Assembly (NCBI RefSeq): GCF_014191495.1 | Contig: NZ_JACHWR010000001.1 | Span: forward strand, 1,674,001 to 1,738,000 | Direction of reading: 5' to 3' | Length of the DNA stretch: 64,000 bases | Source of the DNA: Nocardioides soli | GTDB taxonomy: Bacteria; Actinomycetota; Actinomycetes; Propionibacteriales; Nocardioidaceae | Shown: piece by piece, positions 18,954 through 32,094 of the stretch | Layout: each line of letters starts with the position of its first letter | Position numbering within the stretch: the first letter of the stretch is position 1 | Notes under the pieces: generated by a model | Databases searched by the model: none | What the model was told of the DNA's origin: nothing | The model's input: the letters and a program-made list of their open reading frames with translations, nothing else | Translations under genes and position numbers: made by a program

Positions 18954-18959
18954 TAGGGT
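18954..18959 (+). promoter_or_regulatory. -10 box of a leaderless promoter (collagen C)
   Basis: TAGGGT ends 6 bases before the GTG at 18966. On the opposite strand a CATGAT box (18884-18889) ends 6 bases before the GT-C start at 18877. The pair repeats the divergent-leaderless layout seen at 16.7 kb. Confidence 0.5.
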
Positions 18960-18965
18960 TCTGGC

Positions 18966-20054
<1,089 letters not shown>

Positions 20055-20063
<9 letters not shown>

Positions 20064-20158
20064 CGGTCTGGGCTGACGGTCTGGGCTGACGGTCTGGGCT
20101 GACGGTCTGGGCTGACGGTCTGGGCTGACGGTCTGGGCCGACGGTCTGGGCCGACGGC
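20055..20158. repeat. Eight tandem copies of a 13-bp unit
   Basis: CTGGGCTGACGGT is repeated eight times without a gap from 20055 to 20158; the last two copies carry a T to C change, and the final base varies. The first copy contains the last two codons and stop of collagen C. The array ends two bases before the mazG stop on the other strand. It fills the convergent gap completely and is likely to vary in number between strains. Confidence 0.95.
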
Positions 20159-20159
20159 G

Positions 20160-20780
20160 CTACAGCCGCCGGACCGCGTCGCGGAGCGCCTGCTCGGGAT
20201 CGACCCCGGCGCGCCGGGCGTCGGCCACCACCGCGAGCAGGCGGTCACCGATGGCCTCGTCGACACCTGAGCGGTCCGCCGTCCCGGCCGACCGGCCGGG
20301 GCCGCCGGCCCGCTCGATCCGGTCGAGCACCTTGTCGGCGTACAGCAGCGCAGGAAGCCCCGGCGGCAGGCCGTCGGTGACCGACGTCCGCTGCTTCTCC
20401 TCGGCCTTGATGCGCTGCCAGGCGGCATCGATCTCGGCGGCCTCGGTCGGCGAGTCGGCGTCGGGCCGGAAGACGTGCGGGTTGCGGCGGTGCATCTTCG
20501 CGATGATGTCGCCGGCGACGTCGTCGATCGTGAACTCGCCGGACTCCTCGGCGATCACGGCATGGAAGTACACCTGGAGCAGCAGGTCGCCGAGCTCCTC
20601 CCGGAGCAGTTCGACGTCGCCGGTGTCGATCGCCTCAAGGGCCTCGTGGGTCTCCTCGAGCAGGTAGCGCGCGAGCGAGCGGTGGGTCTGGCCCGCCTTC
20701 CACGCGCACTCCGCGCGCAGCCGGCGCATCACCTCGAGGAACTCGAGGAGGGGCGCGCCGGAGGCGGACACCGCGACCAC
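20160..20780 (-). CDS. mazG: Nucleoside triphosphate pyrophosphohydrolase MazG
   Basis: 206 residues, single MazG domain plus C-terminal extension. The metal-binding helices read EETHEALEAI ... LLREELGDLLLQVYFHA, the EExxE...ExxD signature; WQRIKAEEKQR and YADKVLDRI follow. It hydrolyses (d)NTPs to monophosphates and pyrophosphate, sanitising the nucleotide pool. GTG start, three bases after the stop of the SurA-like lipoprotein gene, so it belongs to the mfd operon. Its tandem-repeat-filled 3' flank borders the collagen island. Confidence 0.93.
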   Translation of the reverse strand: MVAVSASGAPLLEFLEVMRRLRAECAWKAGQTHRSLARYLLEETHEALEAIDTGDVELLREELGDLLLQVYFHAVIAEESGEFTIDDVAGDIIAKMHRRNPHVFRPDADSPTEAAEIDAAWQRIKAEEKQRTSVTDGLPPGLPALLYADKVLDRIERAGGPGRSAGTADRSGVDEAIGDRLLAVVADARRAGVDPEQALRDAVRRL

Positions 20781-20783
20781 CGA

Positions 20784-21445
20784 CTAGCCGCAGCGCTGGG
20801 TCTGCGGCAGCCCCTTGGCGTACGTCGGGTCCGGCTCGCTCGCCGCGCCGCTGAGCGCGGTCTTGCTGACCGAGTAGGACACGCTGGTGTTGGCCGGCGC
20901 GACCGCACCCTCGTCGATCGACACCGAGAAGCGAGGGTCGATCCGCACGTCCTGCTCGTCGAGCCAGCCCACGAAGGCGTCCCGTCCGGCGCTGAGCGCG
21001 GCCTGATCGTCCGCGGCACCGCCGGCCTTGCCGACGGAGATCTGCACGGCCTCGACGTAGGGCCGGGCCAGGTTGACCTGGCGGACGGCGTCCTGCTGGG
21101 CGGGCGTCAGGTCGCCGATCGCCGACTCCAGCTGCTGCTCGGTCTGACGGTACGACGCGTCGGGCTCGACGCCCGTCTCGTCGGCGAACTGCTCGGCGGC
21201 CGCCCGCAGCGCGAGCGACCCGACGACCTGCCCGCTGATGATCGAGCTCGCCACGAGCTCGCCCTCCTGGAGCTGGGTCTCCACCGCCTCGCAGTACGAC
21301 GTGGACAGGTCGTCGACCTCGCCCAGCGAGTACGTGGTGTCGTCGACGCGCACGCCGATGCCCGGGTTGAAGTCGGGCACGGAGCCGCAGCCGGTCAGCA
21401 GCACGGTGCCGGCCACGGCGAGGCCGGCCAGAGAGGACAGACGCG

Positions 21446-21449
<4 letters not shown>
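20784..21449 (-). CDS. SurA N-terminal-type lipoprotein
   Basis: 221 residues. GTG start with AGGAG upstream, overlapping the mfd stop by 4 bases. Signal sequence ends in LLTGC (lipidated Cys about residue 21). The rest is helical, resembling the N-terminal helical part of SurA/PrsA-like foldases (VDDTTYSLGEVDDLSTSYCEAVE ... ARPYVEAVQISVG), with no parvulin domain. Actinobacterial homologues sit between mfd and mazG. Likely an extracytoplasmic chaperone-like protein; this is inference from fold resemblance. Confidence 0.75.
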
Positions 21450-25057
<3,608 letters not shown>

Positions 25058-25062
25058 GCAAG

Positions 25063-25086
25063 CCCCCGGTCAGGCCTGACAGGGGG
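25063..25086. terminator. Inverted repeat between the transglycosylase and mfd
   Basis: A 24-bp dyad: CCCCC then a palindromic GTCAGGCCTGAC core, then GGGGG, with a single G-A mismatch. It lies 25 bases past the transglycosylase stop and directly before the mfd start codon. Likely a factor-assisted terminator, or a control element in the mfd 5' region. Confidence 0.6.
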
Positions 25087-25111
25087 TGTGCCGCCGAGTC
25101 TACGAGAACCT

Positions 25112-25852
25112 TCAGTCGGTCCGCTCGGCGTACGCCGTGGCCGCGGCGTAGACGTCGTCGATGTAGCTCTGCGAGTGGTTGTAGGAGAACACCGCGTCGG
25201 CCCAGCCGGCGCCCGAGGCGAGGTCGTGCCCGTCGGCGCACAGGTAGCGCGCGGCGCTCATCGCCGCGTCGTCGATGTCGTTGGGGTCGGCGACGCCGTC
25301 GCCGTCACCGTCGGTGCCCCAGGTGTCCCAGGTGGAGGGGATGAACTGCAGCGGGCCGACCGCGTGGTCCCAGACCGGGTCGCCGTGCCAGGCCGAGCTC
25401 TCGGGGGTCGCCGGGATGGCGGCGAACCGCTTCCCGTCCAGCGCCGGGCCGATCACCGGCGTCGACGCGTGGCCGTCGGCCCCGAGGGTGCGGCCGCCGA
25501 TGGTGCCGTGCTGCGACTCGACCCAGCCGATGCCGGCCAGGGTCGTCCAGCCGACCCGGCAGCCGCGGGGCTCGGCGAGCTGCGCGTTGGCGTAGGCGCG
25601 GACCGCCGGGGCCGGGATGCCGGCCCGGGCCGCGGTGCGCTCGACCCAGGCCGGGTCGACCCGGGTGGGCGCGGCCGGCGCGTTCGGCTGCGGGGCCAGC
25701 GTGGCGGCCGGGCGCGGCGCCTCGACGTACGCCGGCCGGTCGGCGACGGCCAGCGGCTGCCGGGCCAGGACGGTCTGGGACAGCGCGTAGCCGAGCCCCG
25801 CGACTACCAGCAGTGCGGTGGCGAACGCGGCGATCAGGCGACCGGGGCTCAT
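25112..25852 (-). CDS. Secreted/anchored lytic murein transglycosylase (SLT/MltB-like)
   Basis: 246 residues. One N-terminal membrane anchor (AAFATALLVVAGLGYALS), a Pro/Ala-rich linker, then the lysozyme-like domain. GIGWVESQHGTIGG carries the catalytic Glu, AVGPLQFIPSTW is the family motif, and SYNHSQSYIDDVYAAA ends the domain. It cleaves peptidoglycan glycan strands to 1,6-anhydro products. It resembles LpqU, which in mycobacteria lies next to mazG/eno; here it lies on the other side of mfd. Start 20 bases after the pstB stop. Confidence 0.88.
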   Translation of the reverse strand: MSPGRLIAAFATALLVVAGLGYALSQTVLARQPLAVADRPAYVEAPRPAATLAPQPNAPAAPTRVDPAWVERTAARAGIPAPAVRAYANAQLAEPRGCRVGWTTLAGIGWVESQHGTIGGRTLGADGHASTPVIGPALDGKRFAAIPATPESSAWHGDPVWDHAVGPLQFIPSTWDTWGTDGDGDGVADPNDIDDAAMSAARYLCADGHDLASGAGWADAVFSYNHSQSYIDDVYAAATAYAERTD

Positions 25853-25871
25853 CCGCAGGACTCGTGGCGGC

Positions 25872-26735
25872 TCATCCGAAGCGGCCGTGCACGTAGTCGC
25901 TGGTGCGCGGGTCGCGCGGGCGCTGGAACATGGCATCAGTATCCCCGTGCTCCACGATCACCCCGGGGGTGCCCTGGGCGGCGAGGAAGAACGCGCACTG
26001 GTCGGAGACTCGCGCCGCCTGCTGCATGTTGTGGGTGACGATCACGATCGTCACCTCCCGGGCCAGCTCCTTCATCGTCTCCTCGATGACCCGGGTCGAG
26101 GTCGGGTCGAGCGCCGAGCACGGCTCGTCCATGAGCAGCACGCGCGGCTTGATCGCCAGCGAGCGGGCGATGCAGAGCCGCTGCTGCTGGCCGCCGGAGA
26201 GGCCGCCGCCGGGTGCGTCGAGGCGGTCCTTGACCTCCGCCCACAGTCCGCCCTTGCGCAGGCAGGACTCGACCAGCTCGTCCTTGACGGATCGCGAGGC
26301 CTTCGTGCCGGTGAGCTTGAGGCCGGCGAGCACGTTCTCGCGGATCGACATCGCCGGGAACGGGTTCGGCTTCTGGAACACCATGCCGATCGCCCGGCGG
26401 GCGTCGATCAGCCGCTTGTCGGGGTCGTAGACGTCCTCGCCGTCGAGCAGCACCTCGCCGCCGAGGCGCGCCGACGGCACCAGCTCGTGCATCCGGTTCA
26501 GGATCCGCAGGAACGTCGACTTGCCGCACCCGGACGGGCCGATCAGCGCCGTGATCTGGCCGGCGGGCATCCGCAGCGAGACCCGGTCCAGCACCTGGTG
26601 CTGGCCGAACCAGGCGGTGATCCCCCGGGCCTCGAGCTCGGCCGGCGTCGGGCCCGATGCCGCGGCGGACGTGGCTCCGGGCCCCGGGACCGCGGGCGTC
26701 GCCGGGAGGACGGTGGTCTGGTCTGAGACGGTCAT
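25872..26735 (-). CDS. pstB: Phosphate ABC transporter ATP-binding protein
   Basis: 287 residues. Walker A is GPSGCGKST, the signature [16 protein letters not shown], and Walker [14 protein letters not shown], followed by [13 protein letters not shown]. These are diagnostic for PstB, which powers high-affinity phosphate import with PstA and PstC. An N-terminal extension of about 35 residues rich in Ala/Pro/Thr is unusual but common in GC-rich genomes; I start at the ATG at 26735. It is cut off from the rest of the pst genes by a strong stem-loop and an inserted PstS-like gene, so it may have partly independent expression. Confidence 0.95.
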   Translation of the reverse strand: MTVSDQTTVLPATPAVPGPGATSAAASGPTPAELEARGITAWFGQHQVLDRVSLRMPAGQITALIGPSGCGKSTFLRILNRMHELVPSARLGGEVLLDGEDVYDPDKRLIDARRAIGMVFQKPNPFPAMSIRENVLAGLKLTGTKASRSVKDELVESCLRKGGLWAEVKDRLDAPGGGLSGGQQQRLCIARSLAIKPRVLLMDEPCSALDPTSTRVIEETMKELAREVTIVIVTHNMQQAARVSDQCAFFLAAQGTPGVIVEHGDTDAMFQRPRDPRTSDYVHGRFG

Positions 26736-26787
26736 GCGTGGGTCCTGTACGTCGTACGTGCGCGGCCGAGGGTCGCCGGATGGCGGT

Positions 26788-26826
26788 GTCGGTGCCGGCC
26801 CACCCCGAGGACGGGCCGGCACCGAC
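26788..26826. terminator. 14-bp stem-loop between the PstS-Ig gene and pstB
   Basis: GTCGGTGCCGGCCC (26788-26801) pairs perfectly with 26813-26826 around an 11-base loop. It stands 9 bases after the stop of the PstS-like Ig protein gene on the minus strand. Probably an intrinsic-like or attenuating terminator that reduces read-through into pstB. Confidence 0.65.
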
Positions 26827-26834
26827 CTGTGTCG

Positions 26835-28421
26835 CTACTTCTTGGCCTTGGCCTTGGCCTTCACGACCTTGATCGTGAAGGTCTTCTTGCCGGCCAGGTG
26901 GGTGGCGTCGCCCGCGTAGGCGATCGTCAGCTTGTGGGTGCCCTTCGAGAGCTTGGCCAGCTTGACGGAGGCCTTGCCGTTCTTGAGGGTCGCCGACTTC
27001 AGGGTCTTCTTGCCCTTCTTCACCGTCACCTTGCCGCTGGCGCCCTTGACGGTCACGACGCCCTTGACGGTGGCCGCCTTGGCCTTCTTCTTGAGCTTCA
27101 CCTTGGCCGGGAAGCTCTCCGAGATCGCCGGCTTGGCCTTCGCGACCGCGTCGGAGACCGTGACGGTGGTGGTGCCCTCGGAGCCCAGGAAGATCGAGTC
27201 GTTGGGCACGTAGACCGCGCGGTAGGTGTGCGCCCCGGCGGGGACGCCCGACTTGCTCAGCGTCGCCTGGCCGGAGACCAGCGGGACGGCGCCCTGCACG
27301 AGGGTCGCGCCCTCGTAGAAGGACACCGAGCCGGACGGAGCGGTGGAGCCGGACACCTTGGCGACCACCTTGACGGCGTTCGTCGTGCTGGTCGCGCTGA
27401 CGCCGGTGGTGGTCGCAACCGTCTGGTTCACCGTGAAGTTGCTGGTCGAGTCGACCAGCGTGCCGCAGGCGCCGGAGTGCGCCGGCGTGGCGAGCTGCTC
27501 GAAGCCCGCCTGCTTGATCAGCGCGGCCGCGGCGGCCGAGCAGACGAAGCCGTTCTCACCGAAGACGGCCTGGAGGGACGCGTCGGTCGCCTGGGCACTG
27601 CGGACCACGTTGTAGAGGGCGCGCTTCTCGGCGAAGCCGCCGACGACGCGGACGGTGCCGCCCTTGAGCTCGGCGCGACCCTTCGAGATCGGGACGATCG
27701 CGTTGGCGTTGCCCTTGATCAGGGTGTCGTCGTGCTCCTGGACGGTGTCGTCCTGGGTCACGCACACGCCGTAGTTGAAGTCGGTGCCGCCGTTCGCCGC
27801 GACCAGCGTGGTCTTGAAGAACTTCGCGGTGCCCGAGCCCGACTGCGGCGCGTAGGGCTTGATCGTCGCGCCCGAGGCGCCGCCGACCTGGTTCCAGGTG
27901 GTGGACTCGCACTTGTAGATCGAGACCAGCTGGGCCGCCGACAGCGTCGCCGGGGCGTTCGACGGCGTCTGGTTCGAGACCGCCGTGACGACCGTGTCGA
28001 GGGCGAACGGGATCGCCTTGAGGCCGGCGTTGCTCTCCGTGGCGCTGAGCTTGTCCGACGAGCGGGCGAAGTCGATCTGCGGGTTGCTGGGGTTGTAGAG
28101 CGTGCCCTTGCCGGCGCCCGAGCCGTTCGGCCGGGTGATCTCCGGGCTGCCCGGCAGCGGGATGGTGCCACCGCTGGTCGCGGCGTACGACGCGATCTTG
28201 AAGCCGTGCGACGCGTCGGCGTTCCAGACGTCCGCGATCAGCTTCATCGCGTGCTGGGTGGTGTCGGAGCCGGCGCCGATCAGGTCGGCGGCCACCGGGG
28301 TGAAGCCGGGGTCGTCGGGGTCGGGGGTGTACGCCGCGGAGGCGGGGCTCGCGGTCATGACGAGGGCGGATCCGGCGACCACTGCCGCCAGGGCGCCCGC
28401 GAAGGACTTGCGTGCGGACAT
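26835..28421 (-). CDS. PstS-like phosphate-binding protein with Ig-like domains and Lys-rich tail
   Basis: 528 residues. A Sec signal ends near SPASAA (residue about 30). The N-terminal domain (about 40-330) has the PstS pattern: LIGAGSDTTQHAMK, NPSNPQIDFARSSDK, LSAAQLVSIYKCESTTW and a late INGF-like block. It is followed by a bacterial Ig-like domain (about 345-430; GSVSFYEGATLVQG) and a second Lys/Val-rich beta domain (about 435-528), ending in a run of alternating Lys and Ala. No lipobox. So the binding domain is mounted on a basic, wall-binding-like stalk. A good AGGAAG site precedes the ATG. It probably captures phosphate or a phosphorylated ligand at the surface; stalk function is inference. 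Confidence 0.8.
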   Translation of the reverse strand: MSARKSFAGALAAVVAGSALVMTASPASAAYTPDPDDPGFTPVAADLIGAGSDTTQHAMKLIADVWNADASHGFKIASYAATSGGTIPLPGSPEITRPNGSGAGKGTLYNPSNPQIDFARSSDKLSATESNAGLKAIPFALDTVVTAVSNQTPSNAPATLSAAQLVSIYKCESTTWNQVGGASGATIKPYAPQSGSGTAKFFKTTLVAANGGTDFNYGVCVTQDDTVQEHDDTLIKGNANAIVPISKGRAELKGGTVRVVGGFAEKRALYNVVRSAQATDASLQAVFGENGFVCSAAAAALIKQAGFEQLATPAHSGACGTLVDSTSNFTVNQTVATTTGVSATSTTNAVKVVAKVSGSTAPSGSVSFYEGATLVQGAVPLVSGQATLSKSGVPAGAHTYRAVYVPNDSIFLGSEGTTTVTVSDAVAKAKPAISESFPAKVKLKKKAKAATVKGVVTVKGASGKVTVKKGKKTLKSATLKNGKASVKLAKLSKGTHKLTIAYAGDATHLAGKKTFTIKVVKAKAKAKK

Positions 28422-28469
28422 CTGTTTCGCTTCCTGTGAAGGTGGTTCTTCGTTGGGGTTGGAACGTGG

Positions 28470-28492
28470 CCGTCCGGGGACGGCCCGGACGG
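28470..28492. terminator. 9-bp stem-loop after the sortase-like gene
   Basis: CCGTCCGGG (28470-28478) and CCCGGACGG (28484-28492) enclose a 5-base loop directly after the stop codon of the sortase-like gene. It probably ends or attenuates the pstC-led transcript. Confidence 0.55.
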
Positions 28493-29476
28493 TCAGATCA
28501 GGTTCGGCAACAGACGCATCACCACATCGGTGGTCGCCCAGGACAGCGCGATGACCAGGGGGCTCGCGACCACCCAGACCAACGCGGCCGACCATCGCTG
28601 ACGGGCGGCGATGACCCCGAGCGTCACCGCCAGGAGCAGCGCCAGGCACAACGCCAGCAGCGGCAGTGCGCCGGTGTCGTTGCTCATGGCCTGCTCGCTC
28701 TCGGGCACCGCGGCCGCGCGGCCGGACGGTGCGGGGAACCCCTTCTTCGCATCGGCGTCGACGTAGACGACCGACCTCGGCGCTAGGGCTCCCAGGCGCC
28801 CCTCCCCCTCGGCGGTGACGAGGGTGAGGCGCGCGGCGCCGTCGGCCGGCGGCTGCGGCAGCGGATCACCCGCGCGCCGCACCCCGACGACCCGGAACGT
28901 CTTCTCCCCCTGACCGCCGACGACCGTGATCTCGGCGCCCCGGCCCAGCGACGGGAGGTCGCCGAACGGACCGCCGTACGTCGCGGCGCGCCCGTAGACC
29001 ACCGAGGTCCCGACCTGGCCGGGGAGGGCGGTGTCGCGTCGGTGGCCGGGTCCGGCGAGCAGGTCTCCGGACGCCGTGCCCTCGACGACGACCTGCTGCA
29101 GCCCGATGTCGGGGATGGTCAGGAGGGCCACGGGAGCGCCGGCGGGGACCACCGGTCCGACCGGCGCCGTCGCACCGGCCAGCTGCTGCCGGAGCTGGTC
29201 GTAGAGCAGGTCCTGCGAGCGGCTCTGCGAGGCCGACGAGAGGAACAGCAGCTGCACGGCGATCCAGAGGCAGACGATCCCGATCATCGTGAACGACGTG
29301 GACAGGACCGAGGCGGTCTCCTCGGCCGCGCTCGCCGGGCGGTCCGGGACGCTCCGCGCGGGCGGCCGCGGCCGCCGCGGCGCCCCTCGCTTCGGCGTAC
29401 GCCGCGGGCGACGGGCGCGCCGGGTGGGCACCTCCGGCGCGCCGACGGTCTCGGGCCGGTCCATGGTCGCGGTCAC
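28493..29476 (-). CDS. Sortase-fold membrane protein lacking catalytic His and Cys
   Basis: 327 residues. A basic Arg/Pro-rich N-terminus, a membrane helix (about 68-88), a sortase-like beta-barrel (about 115-235), then two C-terminal membrane helices. The domain keeps the class E/F outline: VALLTIPDIGLQQVVVEG, LLAGPGHRRDTALPGQVG, YGGPFGDLPSLGRG. But where active enzymes have AGHRTTYG this one reads YGRAATYG, and where TLxTC should supply the nucleophile it reads LTLVTA. It should not be able to do transpeptidation. GTG at 29476 overlaps the preceding gene by 4 bases. Probably a structural or scaffold partner of the surface PstS-like proteins beside it. Confidence 0.78.
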   Translation of the reverse strand: MTATMDRPETVGAPEVPTRRARRPRRTPKRGAPRRPRPPARSVPDRPASAAEETASVLSTSFTMIGIVCLWIAVQLLFLSSASQSRSQDLLYDQLRQQLAGATAPVGPVVPAGAPVALLTIPDIGLQQVVVEGTASGDLLAGPGHRRDTALPGQVGTSVVYGRAATYGGPFGDLPSLGRGAEITVVGGQGEKTFRVVGVRRAGDPLPQPPADGAARLTLVTAEGEGRLGALAPRSVVYVDADAKKGFPAPSGRAAAVPESEQAMSNDTGALPLLALCLALLLAVTLGVIAARQRWSAALVWVVASPLVIALSWATTDVVMRLLPNLI

Positions 29477-32094
29477 CGGCGGCCTCGCAGCAGCGGGACG
29501 GCGACCCGGATGACGGCGGTCGCGACGCACCCGATCGCGCCGAGCAGGATCAGCAGCGGTAGCACGCCGCCGGCCACGTCGGAGCCCACCGCCTGGGTGG
29601 CGGGCATGTCGACCGGCCCCGGCGCCACGGACGCCGGCGCGGTGGGCGAGGCCGCCGCCGACGGCTCGTCGCCCTCGGGAGCACCGTCCGGGGGCGTGAC
29701 GCCGCCGGCTCCGCCGACCGGTCCGATCCCCCCGTCGCCGGCGTCGGCGGAGGGCTTCCCCGTCGGCGGGTCCGTCGACTCCTGCGCCTCCACGGCGTCG
29801 GCCACGGCCTGCGCCGAGGCGTAGAGACCGGCGGTCGTGCCGCTCCTGCGGATCGGGAGGTAACCGTCCGGCAGCTCGCCGTTGCCGCTGCCGCGCCGCT
29901 GGCCCTCCGTGGTCGACACCCGGATGAACTGGGCGACCTTGGCCGCCGTCTCGGCCTCGAGGTTCTGCAGCCGGGCGGCCGTGTAGACCACCATCGTGCC
30001 GGGGTAGGCGGACGCCGACCTCCGCACCCGGGCCTGGTCGAGCACGAACGGGCCGAGCTCCTCCTCCTGCTCCGCCAGCTTCAGGGCGGCCGACATCGAG
30101 GAGTCCGACGGGGCCACGAAGTGCTTCGGCTTCGTCTGCAGGGCCGCGGTCCGCAGGCCGTAGCGGGCGGCGTCGCCGAGGCTCACCACACCGAGCATGA
30201 AGCGCGCGCCGTACGACTGCCGGTCGATCCGGCCGGTCTTGTAGGTGTGCGGCGTCGTGGTGACGTCGGTGTCGCACCTGGTCTGGGTGTTCGGCCAGGC
30301 GTCCAGCAGCGCCGTCGAGATCTTGGCGATGGTGGTCACCGGGGCGGCCAGCAGGCTGTAGTAGCTGCCCGGGTTCGCCTGCCAGCACTCGATCGCGGTC
30401 TGCGGGACGTAGTTGTCGAGCAGCGGCCACTCGGAGGTGGGGATCTCGAACTTCCGGTACGACGGGTTGACCACCATCCCCCACGGGTCCGGCTTCCCGG
30501 CGATGAACTCCCGGGCGTCGCGGTCCTGGGCGATCCACTCCGTGAGCTGCTCGATGATGTCCGAGGAGTTCGACAGCGACAGCAGCGCGGCGCCCGCCTC
30601 GCTGGCGTTCCGGCTCAGGCCGGGGTTGAGCGCCGCGAACTCCGGATCGGCCATGATCGCCCACGGGTTCTTCGACATCCCGGGGTGGCCGGTGCCGAGG
30701 CCGGAGCCGACGTACGACTGGGTGAGCAGCTTGGCCACCAGCCGTGGGGTGAGCCGCAGATTGGTGTACTCACCGGCGTTGTCGGGCCGGTCGATGACGT
30801 AGCCGATCGCGAACCCGGTGACGGCGGTCGGCGCATAGCCGACCGGGTCGGCGCCGGCCTCGTGGGCCGACGAGACCTCGGCCGCGGCGCCCTCGCCGCT
30901 GGTCATCAGGTTCCAGCCCGCCTCGTCCGACATCTGGTTGAGCTGGAACTTGAAGCGCGACTTGTCCAGGCAGTACGCCGGGGTCCACTGGAGCGAGGCC
31001 TGGGCGAGCAGCTCGGACCCGTAGAACGCGGTCGGGGCCCGCTTGTCCAGGACGTCGCAGACGTCCGGCGGCAGCCCCATGGTGATCGGAATGACGAAGC
31101 GGTTGCGCCAGTTGGACTCCGTCCACCAGAGCGCGGGCGAGACCGCCTGGTCGACCGCGAGGCCGGCGAAGTTGCTGGACCCGGGCGCCCACTGGCCGGT
31201 CTTGCGGCAGGCCTTCTCGATGGTCGCCAGGTCGTTCTCGACGGGGGTCGACGCCTGGTCGCAGCTGACCCCGGAGATGGGGACGACGACGATCGAGCAG
31301 TCGGTCCGGTCGTTGCAGCCGAGCGACTCGTTCTCGACGTCGGAACGGACCTCGAACTGCACCGAGCCGTCGCCGTCGGCGTCGGTGAACGCGGCGACCT
31401 CGGCCGCCGGGAAGGCCGAGTCGGCGGCGGCCTCGGGCGGCATGTGCGTGGCGTTGCAGGCGGAGTAGACGGTGCCGCCGGCGGCGACGAACGGCGTCAG
31501 CCGCGTGGCGTACAGGCCGGTCCGGTCGATCTCCGGGCACTCCTCCGCCGACGGCAGCGCCCCGAGCGAGGTGCTGACCCGTTCCTTGGCCGCCGGAGCG
31601 GCGTGGACGTCTCGGAGCCAGGTCGCCTCGACGTCGGACCGCGAGACCTGCGAGCGCTGGGAGAACGACGAGGTCCAGCACGTCTCCGGCGTGACCTCGG
31701 CTCCGGTGCCGCGACACTGGAGGACGACGACCGGGTACTCCTGCGCCAACCCGCCCGGACCGTAGGGGTTGCCCGACCGTCCGGCGCTCGGCTGGGCGCC
31801 GGACCAGCTGATCAGGACGCGCTCCCGACCGCGCAGGTTCTGGGTGTGGTCGGCACGCACGGTCATCTTGAAGGCGTCGCTGAAGGGGTAGGCCCGGGTG
31901 CTGCCGTCGGCGTCGACGACGGATCGCTGGACGTCCTTCGTCTCCTCCCAGCCCTCATCCGCCGCCGGCTTCTGGGTCGATTTCTGGGCGCCCCGCTCCG
32001 CCGTCGTCGGTGCGGGCTGCGCCGCCGCCGGGAGCGGCGCGATCAGCGCGGCCAGCAGCAGGGCGACGAGCACCAGGCGGCGCCGGGCGGTCAC
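29473..32094 (-). CDS. Large secreted, C-terminally anchored PstS-related protein
   Basis: 873 residues. A signal peptide (1-25, PLPAAAQ) starts it and a single C-terminal membrane helix plus RGRR tail (about 845-873) ends it; a Pro/Ala/Gly-rich linker precedes the anchor. The core contains PstS-like pieces: TAVTGFAIGYVIDRPD and LRLTPRLVAKLLTQSY correspond to the AFxYxL and LRLSGETIAKIF segments of the neighbouring PstS. Paired Cys are frequent. It overlaps both neighbours by 4 bases. It may be a giant phosphate-ligand binding or presentation protein. No enzymatic motif is seen. Homologues of this size occur next to pst genes in actinobacteria; the role is not known to me. Confidence 0.7.
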   Translation of the reverse strand: MTARRRLVLVALLLAALIAPLPAAAQPAPTTAERGAQKSTQKPAADEGWEETKDVQRSVVDADGSTRAYPFSDAFKMTVRADHTQNLRGRERVLISWSGAQPSAGRSGNPYGPGGLAQEYPVVVLQCRGTGAEVTPETCWTSSFSQRSQVSRSDVEATWLRDVHAAPAAKERVSTSLGALPSAEECPEIDRTGLYATRLTPFVAAGGTVYSACNATHMPPEAAADSAFPAAEVAAFTDADGDGSVQFEVRSDVENESLGCNDRTDCSIVVVPISGVSCDQASTPVENDLATIEKACRKTGQWAPGSSNFAGLAVDQAVSPALWWTESNWRNRFVIPITMGLPPDVCDVLDKRAPTAFYGSELLAQASLQWTPAYCLDKSRFKFQLNQMSDEAGWNLMTSGEGAAAEVSSAHEAGADPVGYAPTAVTGFAIGYVIDRPDNAGEYTNLRLTPRLVAKLLTQSYVGSGLGTGHPGMSKNPWAIMADPEFAALNPGLSRNASEAGAALLSLSNSSDIIEQLTEWIAQDRDAREFIAGKPDPWGMVVNPSYRKFEIPTSEWPLLDNYVPQTAIECWQANPGSYYSLLAAPVTTIAKISTALLDAWPNTQTRCDTDVTTTPHTYKTGRIDRQSYGARFMLGVVSLGDAARYGLRTAALQTKPKHFVAPSDSSMSAALKLAEQEEELGPFVLDQARVRRSASAYPGTMVVYTAARLQNLEAETAAKVAQFIRVSTTEGQRRGSGNGELPDGYLPIRRSGTTAGLYASAQAVADAVEAQESTDPPTGKPSADAGDGGIGPVGGAGGVTPPDGAPEGDEPSAAASPTAPASVAPGPVDMPATQAVGSDVAGGVLPLLILLGAIGCVATAVIRVAVPLLRGRR

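Noticed and set aside
28493..29476. Active class E/F sortase with pilin-like substrates
   Set aside because: The expected His and Cys are replaced, and no LPxTG-like sorting signal was seen at the C-termini of the adjacent surface proteins, which end in a helix plus basic tail.
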